The translations under genes were made by a program, and so were the position numbers. A DNA stretch of 64,000 nt, from contig NZ_ASXG01000126.1 of the NCBI RefSeq assembly GCF_000411975.1, forward strand, positions 62,001 to 126,000, written 5' to 3'. Each line of letters starts with the position of its first letter. Positions within the stretch are counted from its first letter, which is position 1. Below the pieces are notes generated by a model that did no database searches, had not been told where the DNA came from, and was given only the letters and a program-made list of their open reading frames with translations. Origin of the DNA: Amycolatopsis orientalis DSM 43388 (lineage in GTDB: Bacteria; Actinomycetota; Actinomycetes; Mycobacteriales; Pseudonocardiaceae). This document shows positions 14,103 to 21,974 of this stretch, in pieces.

Positions 14103-16126
14103 TTCAGGATCTTCTCCACGGCCTCGGCCGAGGGCGACGCGTTCTCCCGGCGGGCGACCCATTCGGCGATCGCCTCGACCGCCTGGTCCACCGGGACGCC
14201 GTTGATCTGGCCGCCGTCGCGGAACCGGAACGACACCGCACCCGCCTCCGCGTCCTTCGCGCCGGCCAGCAGCAGGAACGGCACCTTCTGCGTGGTGTGC
14301 GTGCGGATCTTCTTCTGCATCCGGTCGTCGCTCGCGTCGACCTCGACGCGGATTCCCTTGGCGCGCAAGGCGTTCTCCACGCCGCGCAGGTACTCGACCT
14401 GGTCGGCGGTGATCGGGATGGCGACCGCCTGCACCGGCGACAGCCACGCCGGGAACGCGCCCGCGTAGTGCTCGGTCAGCACGCCGAAGAACCGCTCGAT
14501 CGACCCGAACAGCGCGCGGTGGATCATGATCGGCCGCTGGCGGCTGCCGTCGGGCGCGGTGTACTCGAGGCCGAACCGCTTGTTCTGGTTGAAGTCGAGC
14601 TGGATGGTCGACATCTGCCAGGTGCGGCCGATGGCGTCCTTCGCCTGCACCGAGATCTTCGGGCCGTAGAAGGCCGCGCCGCCCGGGTCCGGGACCAGTT
14701 CGAGACCGGAGTCGACGGCGGCCTGGCGCAGCGTCTCGGTGGCCTCCTCCCATTCCCAGTCCTCGCCGATGAACTTGTCCGAGTCCCCGCGCGTGGACAG
14801 TTCGAGGTAGAAGTCGGACAGGCCGTAGTCGGCCAGCAGATCCAGCACGAACTTGAGCAGCGACCGCAGCTCGCCCGGCATCTGCTCCTTGGTGCAGTAG
14901 ATGTGCGAATCGTCCATCGTCAGGCCGCGCACGCGGGTGAGGCCGTGCACGACGCCGGACTTCTCGTAGCGGTAGACGGTGCCGAATTCGAACAGCCGCA
15001 GCGGCAGTTCGCGGTAGGACCGCCCGCGCGAGCGGAAGATCAGGTTGTGCATCGGGCAGTTCATGGCCTTGAGGTAGTAGTCCTCTTCCTCGAACTGCAC
15101 CGGCGGGAACATGGTGTCCGCGTAGTACGGCAGGTGCCCGGAGGTGTGGAACAGGTCGCCCTTGGAGATGTGCGGCGTGTTCACGAACTCGTAGCCGGCT
15201 TCCTCGTGCCGGCGGCGCGAGTAGTTCTCCAGCTCGCGGCGGATGATGCCGCCCTTGGGGTGGAACACCGGCAGGCCGGAGCCGATCTCCTCGGGGAAGG
15301 AGAACAGGTCCAGTTCCGCGCCGAGCTTGCGGTGGTCGCGGCGCTCGGCCTCGGCGAGGCGCTCGAGGTGCGCGTCCTGCGCCTCGGCCGATTCCCACGC
15401 GGTGCCGTAGATCCGCTGCAGCTGCGGGTTTTTCTCGTTGCCGCGCCAGTACGCGGCGGCGACCCGGGTGAGCTTGAAGGCCGGGATGAACTTGGTGGTG
15501 GGCACGTGCGGGCCGCGGCAGAGGTCGCTCCACACGCGCTCCTTGGTGCGCGGGTCGAGGTTGTCGTAGATGGTCAGCTCGCCGCCACCGACCTCCATCA
15601 CCTCGGTGGTGTCCACATCGGACTTGATGTCCACCAGTTCGAGCTTGAACGGCTCGTCCTTCAGCTCTTCCTTGGCTTCGTCGGTGGAGGCGAAGACGCG
15701 GCGGGAGAACTGCTGCGCGCCCTTGACGATCTGCTTCATCCGCTTCTCGAGCTTCTGCAGATCCTCGGGCGTGAACGGCTTTTCGACGGCGAAGTCGTAG
15801 TAGAAGCCGTCGCGCACCGGCGGGCCGATGCCGAGCTTGGCGTCCGGGAATTCCTGCTGCACGGCCTGGGCGAGCACGTGCGCGGCGGAGTGCCGGATCA
15901 CGCTGCGGCCGTCCTCGGTGTTCGCCGCGACGGCCTCGACCTGGGCCTCGGCCTCGGGAGCCCACGCCAGGTCGCGCAGCTTCCCGTCGGCGTCGCGGAC
16001 GACGACGATCGTGTCCGGGCCCTTGGTGGGCAGCCCGGCTTCGCGCACCGCGGCGCCCGCCGTAGTGCCCGCCGGCACCACCACGCGCGGGGCGGGTACG
16101 GCGGCAGCTGACGACGGTTGGGACAC
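14099..16126 (-). CDS. thrS: Threonyl-tRNA synthetase
   Basis: A 675-residue class II aminoacyl-tRNA synthetase. Domains in order: N-terminal TGS-like (about 1-70), the editing domain with HSAAHVLAQAV and downstream CRGPHVP (Cys/His zinc-like editing site), the catalytic core with YLKAMNCPMHN (zinc ligand Cys), motif 2 (RLFEFGTVYRYEKSG), motif 3 (MIHRALFGSIERF), and an anticodon-binding domain (QAVAIPITADQVEYL onwards). The start is GTG, preceded by AAAGGAG. The length is normal. It heads the leftward operon with the HIT gene. No T-box leader is evident. Confidence 0.97.
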   Translation of the reverse strand: MSQPSSAAAVPAPRVVVPAGTTAGAAVREAGLPTKGPDTIVVVRDADGKLRDLAWAPEAEAQVEAVAANTEDGRSVIRHSAAHVLAQAVQQEFPDAKLGIGPPVRDGFYYDFAVEKPFTPEDLQKLEKRMKQIVKGAQQFSRRVFASTDEAKEELKDEPFKLELVDIKSDVDTTEVMEVGGGELTIYDNLDPRTKERVWSDLCRGPHVPTTKFIPAFKLTRVAAAYWRGNEKNPQLQRIYGTAWESAEAQDAHLERLAEAERRDHRKLGAELDLFSFPEEIGSGLPVFHPKGGIIRRELENYSRRRHEEAGYEFVNTPHISKGDLFHTSGHLPYYADTMFPPVQFEEEDYYLKAMNCPMHNLIFRSRGRSYRELPLRLFEFGTVYRYEKSGVVHGLTRVRGLTMDDSHIYCTKEQMPGELRSLLKFVLDLLADYGLSDFYLELSTRGDSDKFIGEDWEWEEATETLRQAAVDSGLELVPDPGGAAFYGPKISVQAKDAIGRTWQMSTIQLDFNQNKRFGLEYTAPDGSRQRPIMIHRALFGSIERFFGVLTEHYAGAFPAWLSPVQAVAIPITADQVEYLRGVENALRAKGIRVEVDASDDRMQKKIRTHTTQKVPFLLLAGAKDAEAGAVSFRFRDGGQINGVPVDQAVEAIAEWVARRENASPSAEAVEKILK

Positions 16127-16237
16127 GATCGGACTCCTTTTGCGGATGTGGCTGAAACGGCTTCCGCTGATGCTAGTCGGCGGCGGGATCGCCGATTCGA
16201 CCGCCGTCAGCCAACCCTGCCCCGGACACGCCGAAAG

Positions 16238-16261
16238 GCCGCCCCGGGCGTGCGGGGCGGC
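16238..16261 (-). terminator. Terminator of the nitroreductase gene
   Basis: GCCGCCCC (16238-16245) and GGGGCGGC (16254-16261) form a perfect 8-bp stem with an 8-nt loop, just after the leftward nitroreductase stop. AAAG/CTTC flanks extend it slightly. Confidence 0.7.
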
Positions 16262-16282
16262 TTCTCGGCGGCGCGGCAGGGG

Positions 16283-16894
16283 TCAGAGGGTCTCGACGAC
16301 CTGGTCGAAGTCGAGCCGCGGCAGGCGGTCGAACCACGGGTTCTCGCCCGGCTTGCCGACGTTCACCACAACGAGCGAACGCCAGCTGTTGCCGGAGAAG
16401 AACTCCTTGTCCACGCCCGCGGCGTCGAAGCCGGTCATCGGGCCCGCGGCCAGTCCGGCGGCGCGCACGCCGATGATGAAGTAGCCGACCTGCAGCAGCG
16501 AGTTCAGCTTGGAGAACTCGACGCGGCCGGACTCGTCGGCGAAGTTGTCCTTCACGCCCGGGTTGTGCGGGAAGACCTGCGGGATGTTCTCGTGGAAGTC
16601 GACGTCCGCGGCCAGGATCACGGTCAGCGGAGCGGCCTCGGTCTTGGCGCGGTTGCCCTCGAACAGGTGCGGCAGCAGGCGCTGCTTGGCTTCGTCGCTG
16701 CGGATGACCAGCGCGCGCAGCGGCTGGGTGTTCATCGAGGTCGGGGCCCACTTGACGAGGTCGTAGATGGCGCGGACCTGCTCGTCGGTCACCGGCTCCG
16801 AGCTGAAGCTGTTGGCCGTGCGGGCCTCGCGGAACAGCAGGTCCTGCACCTCGGCGGGCACCTGCAGCTGCTCGGACTCTGCGAAAGTAGTCAT
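16283..16894 (-). CDS. Nitroreductase-family protein (malonic semialdehyde reductase/RutE-like)
   Basis: A 203-residue FMN-dependent NAD(P)H oxidoreductase of the nitroreductase superfamily. Family features: the FMN-contacting N-terminal REARTANSFSSEPVTDEQVRA, WAPTSMNTQPLRALVIRSDEAK, and the C-terminal SLVVVNVGKPGENPWFDRLPR. The closest recognised subfamily is RutE/HadB-like, which reduces malonic semialdehyde in pyrimidine breakdown, but no rut genes are near. It is monocistronic, with its own terminator and a promoter in the 16895-16980 region. A TTGAACGCTTGA box 52 bp upstream resembles the marR palindrome. Confidence 0.85.
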   Translation of the reverse strand: MTTFAESEQLQVPAEVQDLLFREARTANSFSSEPVTDEQVRAIYDLVKWAPTSMNTQPLRALVIRSDEAKQRLLPHLFEGNRAKTEAAPLTVILAADVDFHENIPQVFPHNPGVKDNFADESGRVEFSKLNSLLQVGYFIIGVRAAGLAAGPMTGFDAAGVDKEFFSGNSWRSLVVVNVGKPGENPWFDRLPRLDFDQVVETL

Positions 16895-17052
16895 CGGATC
16901 CCTCGTTCCTTCCCGTGCTGTCGCCTACGCCCGGCACCAACATGGTTGAACGCTTGACTATTTCGCTCGCCGCCCGGTTGTGACTCAGCGCACGAGGACG
17001 GCCGCCGGGCCCTCGCGGGACCGGCGGCCGTGGGCGGAACGATCTTCGCAGG

Positions 17053-18600
17053 TCAGTAGGCGCCTTGCCCGGCGAGCACGGCCCGGAAGGTCTTCCAGAG
17101 GATCACCAGGTCCAGTGCCAGCGACCAGTCCTCGACGTAGCGCAGGTCGAGGCGGATGCTCTCGTCCCACGACAGGTCGCTGCGCCCGCTCACCTGCCAC
17201 AGCCCGGTCAGCCCGGGTTTCACCAGCAGCCTGCGGCGCGCGGCCGGAGCGTACGTCGCGGTCTCTTCCGGCAGCGGCGGCCGGGGCCCGACCAACGACA
17301 TCCGGCCGGCGAGGACGTTGAACAGCTGCGGCAGTTCGTCGAGCGAGTACCGGCGCAGCAGGCCGCCGACCTTGGTGACCCGCGGGTCCTTCTTCATCTT
17401 GAACAGCGGCCCCGCGCCTTCGTTCGCGTCCTCCAGGTCGCGCCGGATCAGGTGCGCGTTGACGACCATGGTGCGGAATTTGAGCATGGTGAACGCTTCG
17501 CCGTCCTTGCCGATGCGCCGCTGCCGGTAGACCACCGGACCGCGGTCCCCCGCCTTCACCGCGACCGCGATCGCCAGCAACAGCGGCGAGAACAGCGCGA
17601 GCAGCAACGCCGCGCCGCACCGGTCGACGACCTCCTTGACCAGGCGGCGTCCGCCGGTGAACGCGGGCGCGGTGACGCGCAGCAGGGGCATGCCCAGCAC
17701 TCCGCTGACGTTCAGCCGCGGCCCGGCGACCTCCATCAGCACCGGCGCGACGACCATTTCCGACGACGTGCCTTCGAGATCCCAGGCGAGCCGCTGCAGC
17801 CGCTCGGGATTCCAGTACTGGTCGGCCGTGATGGCGACGACGCGGTATCCGCCGCGGCGGACGTGCCGGGACAGCTCTTCGAGCCGCCCGACGACCGGCA
17901 CCCCGTCGATCTCCCCGGTTCCGGTGGACGTGCACACCGCCTCGACCCGCCAGCCGACGTGCGCTTCGGTCCGGGTCCGCTTGATCAGGTCCGCGACCGT
18001 TTCCGCGCTGCCCGCCGCCATCACCGGCAGCAGGCACAGCCCGCGCCGCCGTTTCCGGTGCAGAATCTGGCGAAGGGCGTACCGCTGGGGAAACAGCACC
18101 AATGCGACGGCCGGCACTACGAAAAACACCCAAGGCTGCACTTCGAGCGCGCCGAACAGCAGTCCGCCGAATGCGACCAAGACCGCCGCGGTGATCAGCG
18201 CGCGGCCCAGCGTGCGGTATTCCTCGGGACCCTCCCCCAGCACCCGCGGGCTCCACGCCCGGCTGACCGGAAGGGCGCAGAGGATCGCGAACGCGGTGCC
18301 GAACGCGTGCATGTCGTGCGGGGCGAGCCGGTCGATGACGAACGCGCTGATCGCGATCACCACGCAGGCCGCGACGAGATCCGAAGCGATCACCGTCCGG
18401 CGGTAACGTTTTTCCCACTCGGCGGGGTGCGTTTTCGGCGGATCCCCCTCCGCCGGGCACACCGTGGCCGGGTCGAGGCTCTCGTCGGCGCGACCGGGCG
18501 GCGCGGCCGCCACGTCGACCGGCGGTGCGGGGACCGCCTGAAGGTCGACCCGCGGCAGCGAAACGCCGTCCGCGGGCCAGGGCGGCACCGGTTCTTCCAT
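17053..18600 (-). CDS. Polyprenyl-phosphate sugar-1-phosphate transferase (WbaP/exopolysaccharide type)
   Basis: A 515-residue membrane enzyme that probably attaches the first sugar phosphate of an exopolysaccharide to undecaprenyl phosphate. A long Pro-rich N-terminal tail (about 1-65) is followed by four membrane segments (for example VIASDLVAACVVIAISAFVI), a CoA-binding-like cytoplasmic domain and another membrane hairpin. The C-terminal transferase domain has the KFRTM motif, RRYSLDELPQLFNVLAGRMS, LVGPRPPLP and KPGLTGLWQVSGRSD. The ATG at 18600 is chosen for GGGAGG just upstream; an upstream in-frame start lacks a site. No other polysaccharide genes are beside it. A long palindrome lies 64 bp upstream. 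Confidence 0.92.
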   Translation of the reverse strand: MEEPVPPWPADGVSLPRVDLQAVPAPPVDVAAAPPGRADESLDPATVCPAEGDPPKTHPAEWEKRYRRTVIASDLVAACVVIAISAFVIDRLAPHDMHAFGTAFAILCALPVSRAWSPRVLGEGPEEYRTLGRALITAAVLVAFGGLLFGALEVQPWVFFVVPAVALVLFPQRYALRQILHRKRRRGLCLLPVMAAGSAETVADLIKRTRTEAHVGWRVEAVCTSTGTGEIDGVPVVGRLEELSRHVRRGGYRVVAITADQYWNPERLQRLAWDLEGTSSEMVVAPVLMEVAGPRLNVSGVLGMPLLRVTAPAFTGGRRLVKEVVDRCGAALLLALFSPLLLAIAVAVKAGDRGPVVYRQRRIGKDGEAFTMLKFRTMVVNAHLIRRDLEDANEGAGPLFKMKKDPRVTKVGGLLRRYSLDELPQLFNVLAGRMSLVGPRPPLPEETATYAPAARRRLLVKPGLTGLWQVSGRSDLSWDESIRLDLRYVEDWSLALDLVILWKTFRAVLAGQGAY

Positions 18601-18663
18601 CAGTCCTCCCGCGCTGCGCAAGCTCCCCGGACCTGATCGCCGCCGGCACGCTGAGTCAGAACT

Positions 18664-18686
18664 GGTGATCACAATGTGTGATCACC
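18664..18686. promoter_or_regulatory. Perfect 10-3-10 palindrome upstream of the sugar transferase
   Basis: GGTGATCACA (18664-18673), spacer ATG, TGTGATCACC (18677-18686). It lies 64 bp upstream of the leftward start and is a strong operator candidate. A second inverted pair, GTCAC-N7-GTGAC, follows at 18704-18720. The half-sites recall Crp/GntR-type boxes, but the cognate regulator cannot be named. Confidence 0.6.
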
Positions 18687-19174
18687 GCGGCGGTCCGACC
18701 CGCGTCACCGAAGGTGTGACACTCGCCAAGGTATCGGGTGCTCAGCGAGCGTTGTTACAGAGATTTTCCAGCCACGGCCTGCGGGTCTTCTCTGTCAGGA
18801 AGCACCCGGAAGATAACGGGGAGGTCACGACGGGTCACGCTGACTCGGCAACGGAAATTACCCGCAGTAGTCAAGTTTCCCACTACCTACCCCGAACGGC
18901 CCAGCAGACCCGCAGCCGGATCAGCTCCCCCGCACGGGTCACCGGCGGGGCCCGCGCCCGCCCAACCGCCGTTCGGGCGCCAGCGCTCCGCCGACTCGCC
19001 GATTTCCCTTGCCCACCGCGCGATCCACGGCGGAATGCGCGGGTCGTCCGGCCTCCGGCCATCTGTCTGGTCTGAACCATGCGAACCGCCTTCCGCCAGG
19101 CCCCCGCCGCACATTTCTCGCGGACTACCGCCGTGTCCGCTTCGCAATCAGGTCCACAGTGGAGCAATCCCGCT
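18687..19174. other. Spacer between two leftward genes, mostly non-coding
   Basis: About 490 bp upstream of the sugar transferase. It contains its promoter region (a TTGTTACAGAG patch near 18752) and the second inverted pair at 18704-18720. One doubtful small frame is listed separately (18887-19114). Nothing else is recognisable. Confidence 0.4.
18887..19114 (-). CDS. Possible small protein, unknown
   Basis: A 75-residue frame on the minus strand. The central part (RIPPWIARWAREIGESAERW) is coded with the strong third-position G/C bias of real genes here, and the predicted segment is amphipathic. The ribosome-binding site before the ATG is poor and the ends are low-complexity. No family is recognised. 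I keep it only as a possibility. Confidence 0.25.
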   Translation of the reverse strand: MCGGGLAEGGSHGSDQTDGRRPDDPRIPPWIARWAREIGESAERWRPNGGWAGAGPAGDPCGGADPAAGLLGRSG

Positions 19175-20056
19175 TCACGCTGTCGGCGGGGCCGCGGCCG
19201 TCGCGTTCAACGCGGTCACCACTGCTTGCTCCTCGAAGGCGAAATGCGCCTCCAGTTCACTGGCGAGCCGTTCCAGCTCGGTCCGCAGCCGCACCGGGTC
19301 GGATTCGCCGGGAACGAAGCCGTCGACCAGTTCCCGGATCGACTCCTGCAGCCGCGCCACCTCCTGGTGCTGCCCGGAGAGCTGCTGCAGCACCGGCGCG
19401 AGCGCGGGGAACTGCCCGGCCAGCGCCGGGAATACCGCCGAATCCTCGCCGGTGTGATGCCGCCGCAACGCGGCGCAGAAGCCGAGGCAGTGGGCGCGCA
19501 TTTCCTGTGCCAGATCCGGTTTCGGCCAGACGAGCGCGGTCGCGCTGCCGTCGGCCAAGCGGTCCGCCTGGTCGCGCAATGCCCGCAACTCGTCGCGAAA
19601 CCACTGGTGCACTTCGACGAGCCAATCCCCCATGCCTTTGCCGCGTTTGTCGATCCGATGCAAGACGACCACCGGAATCTCGCGCGTCGCCCTCGCTTGG
19701 TATTCGCCGTAACCCGGAGCTTCCGCCACCACGCGCGCGAAAAGCTTCTCGTACTCGGCTCCTCGCGGAATGGCCGCCATCGCGGGATAAGTCTCGTCGC
19801 CGGTCTCGACGGTCACCCGCGGATTCCGCCGGATGTTGTGGTACCAAGCCGGATTGCGATCCGCCCCGTTCGCCGACGCGACCACCACTCCGTTGCCGTC
19901 GATCTCCAGGAAACCGAGAATGACCTCCCGGCTCCGGCCGGTCCTCGCGCCGGTAGTGGTCAGCACGGCCAGCGGCCAGCCCTCGAACCTGCCGCCCAGC
20001 GCGCCGCCGTTCGCCCGGAACTCGGCGATCAGCCGGCGCTGAAAATCGTTGCTCAC
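19175..20056 (-). CDS. Fusion of F420/deazaflavin nitroreductase-type domain with hemerythrin HHE domain
   Basis: A 293-residue two-domain protein. Residues about 20-135 match the Ddn-type family that binds deazaflavin F420 (LAVLTTTGARTGRSREVILGF, then ADRNPAWYHNIRRNPRVTVETG). Residues about 145-285 are a hemerythrin-like helical bundle with the iron-ligand pattern H150, H189, H201-x2-E204 (RRHHTGEDSAVFP), H230 (GQHQE) and H271-x3-E275 (HFAFEE). It could couple F420H2 reduction to sensing or binding O2 or NO at a di-iron site; this is inference. The GTG at 20056 is chosen because the 59 codons upstream, though open, have non-coding third-base composition. Confidence 0.85.
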   Translation of the reverse strand: MSNDFQRRLIAEFRANGGALGGRFEGWPLAVLTTTGARTGRSREVILGFLEIDGNGVVVASANGADRNPAWYHNIRRNPRVTVETGDETYPAMAAIPRGAEYEKLFARVVAEAPGYGEYQARATREIPVVVLHRIDKRGKGMGDWLVEVHQWFRDELRALRDQADRLADGSATALVWPKPDLAQEMRAHCLGFCAALRRHHTGEDSAVFPALAGQFPALAPVLQQLSGQHQEVARLQESIRELVDGFVPGESDPVRLRTELERLASELEAHFAFEEQAVVTALNATAAAPPTA

Positions 20057-20559
20057 ACAATTCCTTTCGGTTTTCGCGGAAAGGAGGCGTCGAGCACAGG
20101 ATGGGACGCGAAAAGACCCCGCAGGCACAGGCATGGCGCAGCGATCCGGTCTTCGGATCCGCGGAACTGCGAGAGACGGAGAGCCCGATCTCTGTGCTGG
20201 CTGGTTAGCCGCTACCTCCATGCGTAGGCCCATCCGGGGCGCACGGCCAAGTTAGCACAGCCGCTGATCTCGTGCGGCTGAATTCTTTCGCGGAGCCGCT
20301 CTCATGGACATGCCGAACGAGGTGCGACGACCGCCGTCGTTGTCTCGGCAGCAGTCGGGGCGGTTCTGGGGTGTAGCAGCGCGGTGTTCCCAGCGCGCGG
20401 AAAGTCGAAGCGTGAGCCTGGCTGGCCGCCCACCTCGCCGCGACGGCGCAGCGCGGCTGGTCTCCGGCGCGTACCCGCACGTCCGGAGGTTCGTGCAGCC
20501 AGGCCGCCGAGGACACGGCGCAGGAGGCGATGAGCGTCCCGTTCCGGACTCGCGGAAAC
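20057..20559. other. Leader region of the reductase-hemerythrin gene and spacer
   Basis: On the minus strand the first 180 nt before the gene contain several small hairpins (for example GATCCG/CGGATC separated by 5 nt near 20137-20153). I could not match them to a known riboswitch. CAGCCGC/GCGGCTG at 20258-20280 is another stem. No gene is supported between here and the tRNA terminator. Confidence 0.35.
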
Positions 20560-20600
20560 GCCGATGGCCTGCCGACGAAGATCGTCGGCAGGCCATCGGC
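20560..20600 (-). terminator. Perfect 19-bp hairpin, tRNA-Val terminator
   Basis: The arms at 20560-20578 and 20582-20600 are fully complementary with a 3-nt loop. They begin 8 nt beyond the CCA end of the leftward tRNA-Val gene. It is the natural terminator of that tRNA. Confidence 0.8.
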
Positions 20601-20610
20601 GAAGTGCTGG

Positions 20611-20682
20611 TGGGCGATACTGGGATCGAACCAGTGACCTCTTCGGTGTGAACGAAGCGCTCTCCCGCTGAGCTAATCGCCC
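20611..20682 (-). tRNA. tRNA-Val (anticodon CAC)
   Basis: A 72-nt cloverleaf on the minus strand: acceptor GGGCGAT/ATCGCCC with discriminator A, D-arm GCTC/GAGC, anticodon stem CTTCG/CGAAG with loop TTCACAC, T-arm ACTGG-TTCGATC-CCAGT. CCA is encoded next (20608-20610). It reads GUG codons. Confidence 0.97.
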
Positions 20683-20689
20683 GCTCGCG

Positions 20690-21073
20690 GTGCTGCATCA
20701 GCCTACCCCACGACTTTCGGGGGCCTGCAAACGGGTGGTTTGCTCCGACTACAGCGCGTCTGCCTGCGAATACGGTACGGATAACCCCGAGCTAACCAAG
20801 GCCTTGCCCGGGCGGGGGCGCGTGCGGCCGTCCGCGACATCCGTGCGACGGTGCTATCGCACGGCGGCCGAACCGCGCAAGATGTACTGGTGGCTCCCCA
20901 CCGGGCGCCCGCTGAAGGCTGCGCGGCACGGACGGCGACGGACCGGACGGACCTCGGGGCAGACGGTCTCGAACGGGTGATCTCGAGCGCACCCGCGACG
21001 GATCGCGGCCCTTGGTGCGTCTCACCGTTGTCCTCGGTCGTCCGGGCCGGGAAGGGAGACGAAGGGTAGGACG
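20690..21073. other. Spacer between tRNA-Val and ssgB
   Basis: About 380 bp between divergent transcripts. It must hold the tRNA-Val promoter (leftward) and the ssgB promoter (rightward). I see no further gene and no clear palindrome. Confidence 0.4.
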
Positions 21074-21499
21074 ATGCGCAACGATCACGTGACGCTCCGC
21101 TCGACGGCGGTCTTCGACCTGCTGGCGCCGCGGACCCCGGCGGTTCCGGTGAAGGTGGAGCTGCGCTACGACACCCGCGACCCCTATGCCGTCGTCGCCG
21201 CCTTCCGCACCGGGCGGGCCGGCTGGGTCGAATGGGTCTACGCGCGCGACCTGCTCGCCGACGGCCTGCTCGCCGACGCCGGCGACGGGGACGTCCGCAT
21301 CCGGCCTTCGGTGGAGGACCCGGAGTCGGTCCTGATCGAGCTGAACTCGCCGTCCGGGCACGCCATGTTCGAGGCGTCCGCGCAGGAGCTGGCCGATTTC
21401 CTGGACCGCACGTACGACGTCGTGCTGCCGGGCAACGAGCACCTGTGGGTCGACGTCGACGACGCGCTCACCCACCTGATCCCGAACGATCTGGCCTGA
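21074..21499 (+). CDS. ssgB: SsgA-family sporulation/cell division protein (SsgB-like)
   Basis: A 141-residue member of the actinomycete-specific SsgA-like family. The whole length matches: HVTLRSTAVFDLLAP, VPVKVELRYDTRDPYAVVAAF, GWVEWVYARDLLADGL, and the C-terminal NSPSGHAMFEASAQELADFL. SsgB-type proteins place FtsZ at sporulation septa in Streptomyces. The symbol is assigned because SsgB is the member conserved in morphologically simpler actinomycetes; the paralogue identity is inference. Its ATG is preceded by GGTAGGACG. It stands alone between tRNA genes. Confidence 0.88.
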   Translation: MRNDHVTLRSTAVFDLLAPRTPAVPVKVELRYDTRDPYAVVAAFRTGRAGWVEWVYARDLLADGLLADAGDGDVRIRPSVEDPESVLIELNSPSGHAMFEASAQELADFLDRTYDVVLPGNEHLWVDVDDALTHLIPNDLA

Positions 21500-21637
21500 T
21501 CACCGGCTCGCGGGCGGGCCAACAACCCCCCGGTGCCAACGCGGTTGCCGGGGTCCGATATGGTTTCTTCACACCACGGCGACGGGGTGCGAGCCGGAAT
21601 CGCGAGATTCCCGGCGCCGCCTCGCAGCCACGGTAGT

Positions 21638-21710
21638 GCGGACGTAGCGCAGCTGGTAGCGCATCACCTTGCCAAGGTGAGGGTCGCGGGTTCGAATCCC
21701 GTCGTCCGCT
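21638..21710 (+). tRNA. tRNA-Gly (anticodon GCC)
   Basis: A 73-nt cloverleaf: acceptor GCGGACG/CGTCCGC, D-arm GCGC/GCGC, anticodon stem TCACC/GGTGA with loop TTGCCAA, T-arm GCGGG-TTCGAAT-CCCGT, discriminator T. CCA is not encoded. First of a Gly-Cys-Val cluster. Confidence 0.97.
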
Positions 21711-21731
21711 CGGAGGGCTTCAGCCCCATGC

Positions 21732-21802
21732 GGTGGAGTGGCCGAGAGGCGAGGCAACGGCCTGCAAAGCCGTGTACACGGGTTCGAATCCCGTCTCCAC
21801 CT
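21732..21802 (+). tRNA. tRNA-Cys (anticodon GCA)
   Basis: A 71-nt cloverleaf: acceptor GGTGGAG/CTCCACC, anticodon stem ACGGC/GCCGT with loop CTGCAAA, T-arm ACGGG-TTCGAAT-CCCGT, discriminator T. No encoded CCA. It is separated from the next tRNA by a single base. Confidence 0.96.
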
Positions 21803-21803
21803 C

Positions 21804-21875
21804 GCGCGATTAGCTCAGCGGGAGAGCGCTTCCCTGACACGGAAGAGGTCACTGGTTCAATCCCAGTATCGCGCA
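21804..21875 (+). tRNA. tRNA-Val (anticodon GAC)
   Basis: A 72-nt cloverleaf: acceptor GCGCGAT/ATCGCGC, discriminator A followed by encoded CCA (21876-21878), anticodon stem CTTCC/GGAAG with loop CTGACAC. It is highly similar to the tRNA-Val-CAC gene at 20611-20682 on the other strand, suggesting old duplication. Confidence 0.97.
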
Positions 21876-21889
21876 CCATCGCGTTCCGG

Positions 21890-21921
21890 AAGCCCTGCTT
21901 CTCTTCGGAGAGGCAGGGCTT
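21890..21921 (+). terminator. 14-bp UUCG-loop terminator of the tRNA cluster
   Basis: AAGCCCTGCTTCTC (21890-21903) pairs with 21908-21921 around a TTCG tetraloop with one G-U pair. It begins 11 nt after the tRNA-Val CCA. A T-rich stretch follows. Confidence 0.85.
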
Positions 21922-21974
21922 TCGTCGTTCGCTCCCCACGCCCGGCGGCGGGTGATCGACAGCGCGCGCCTCGG

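Noticed and set aside
20304..20651. A 115-residue frame ending GDTGIEPVTSSV
   Set aside because: The end is the well-known artefact of translating the antisense of a tRNA-Val gene; the frame crosses the tRNA and its terminator.
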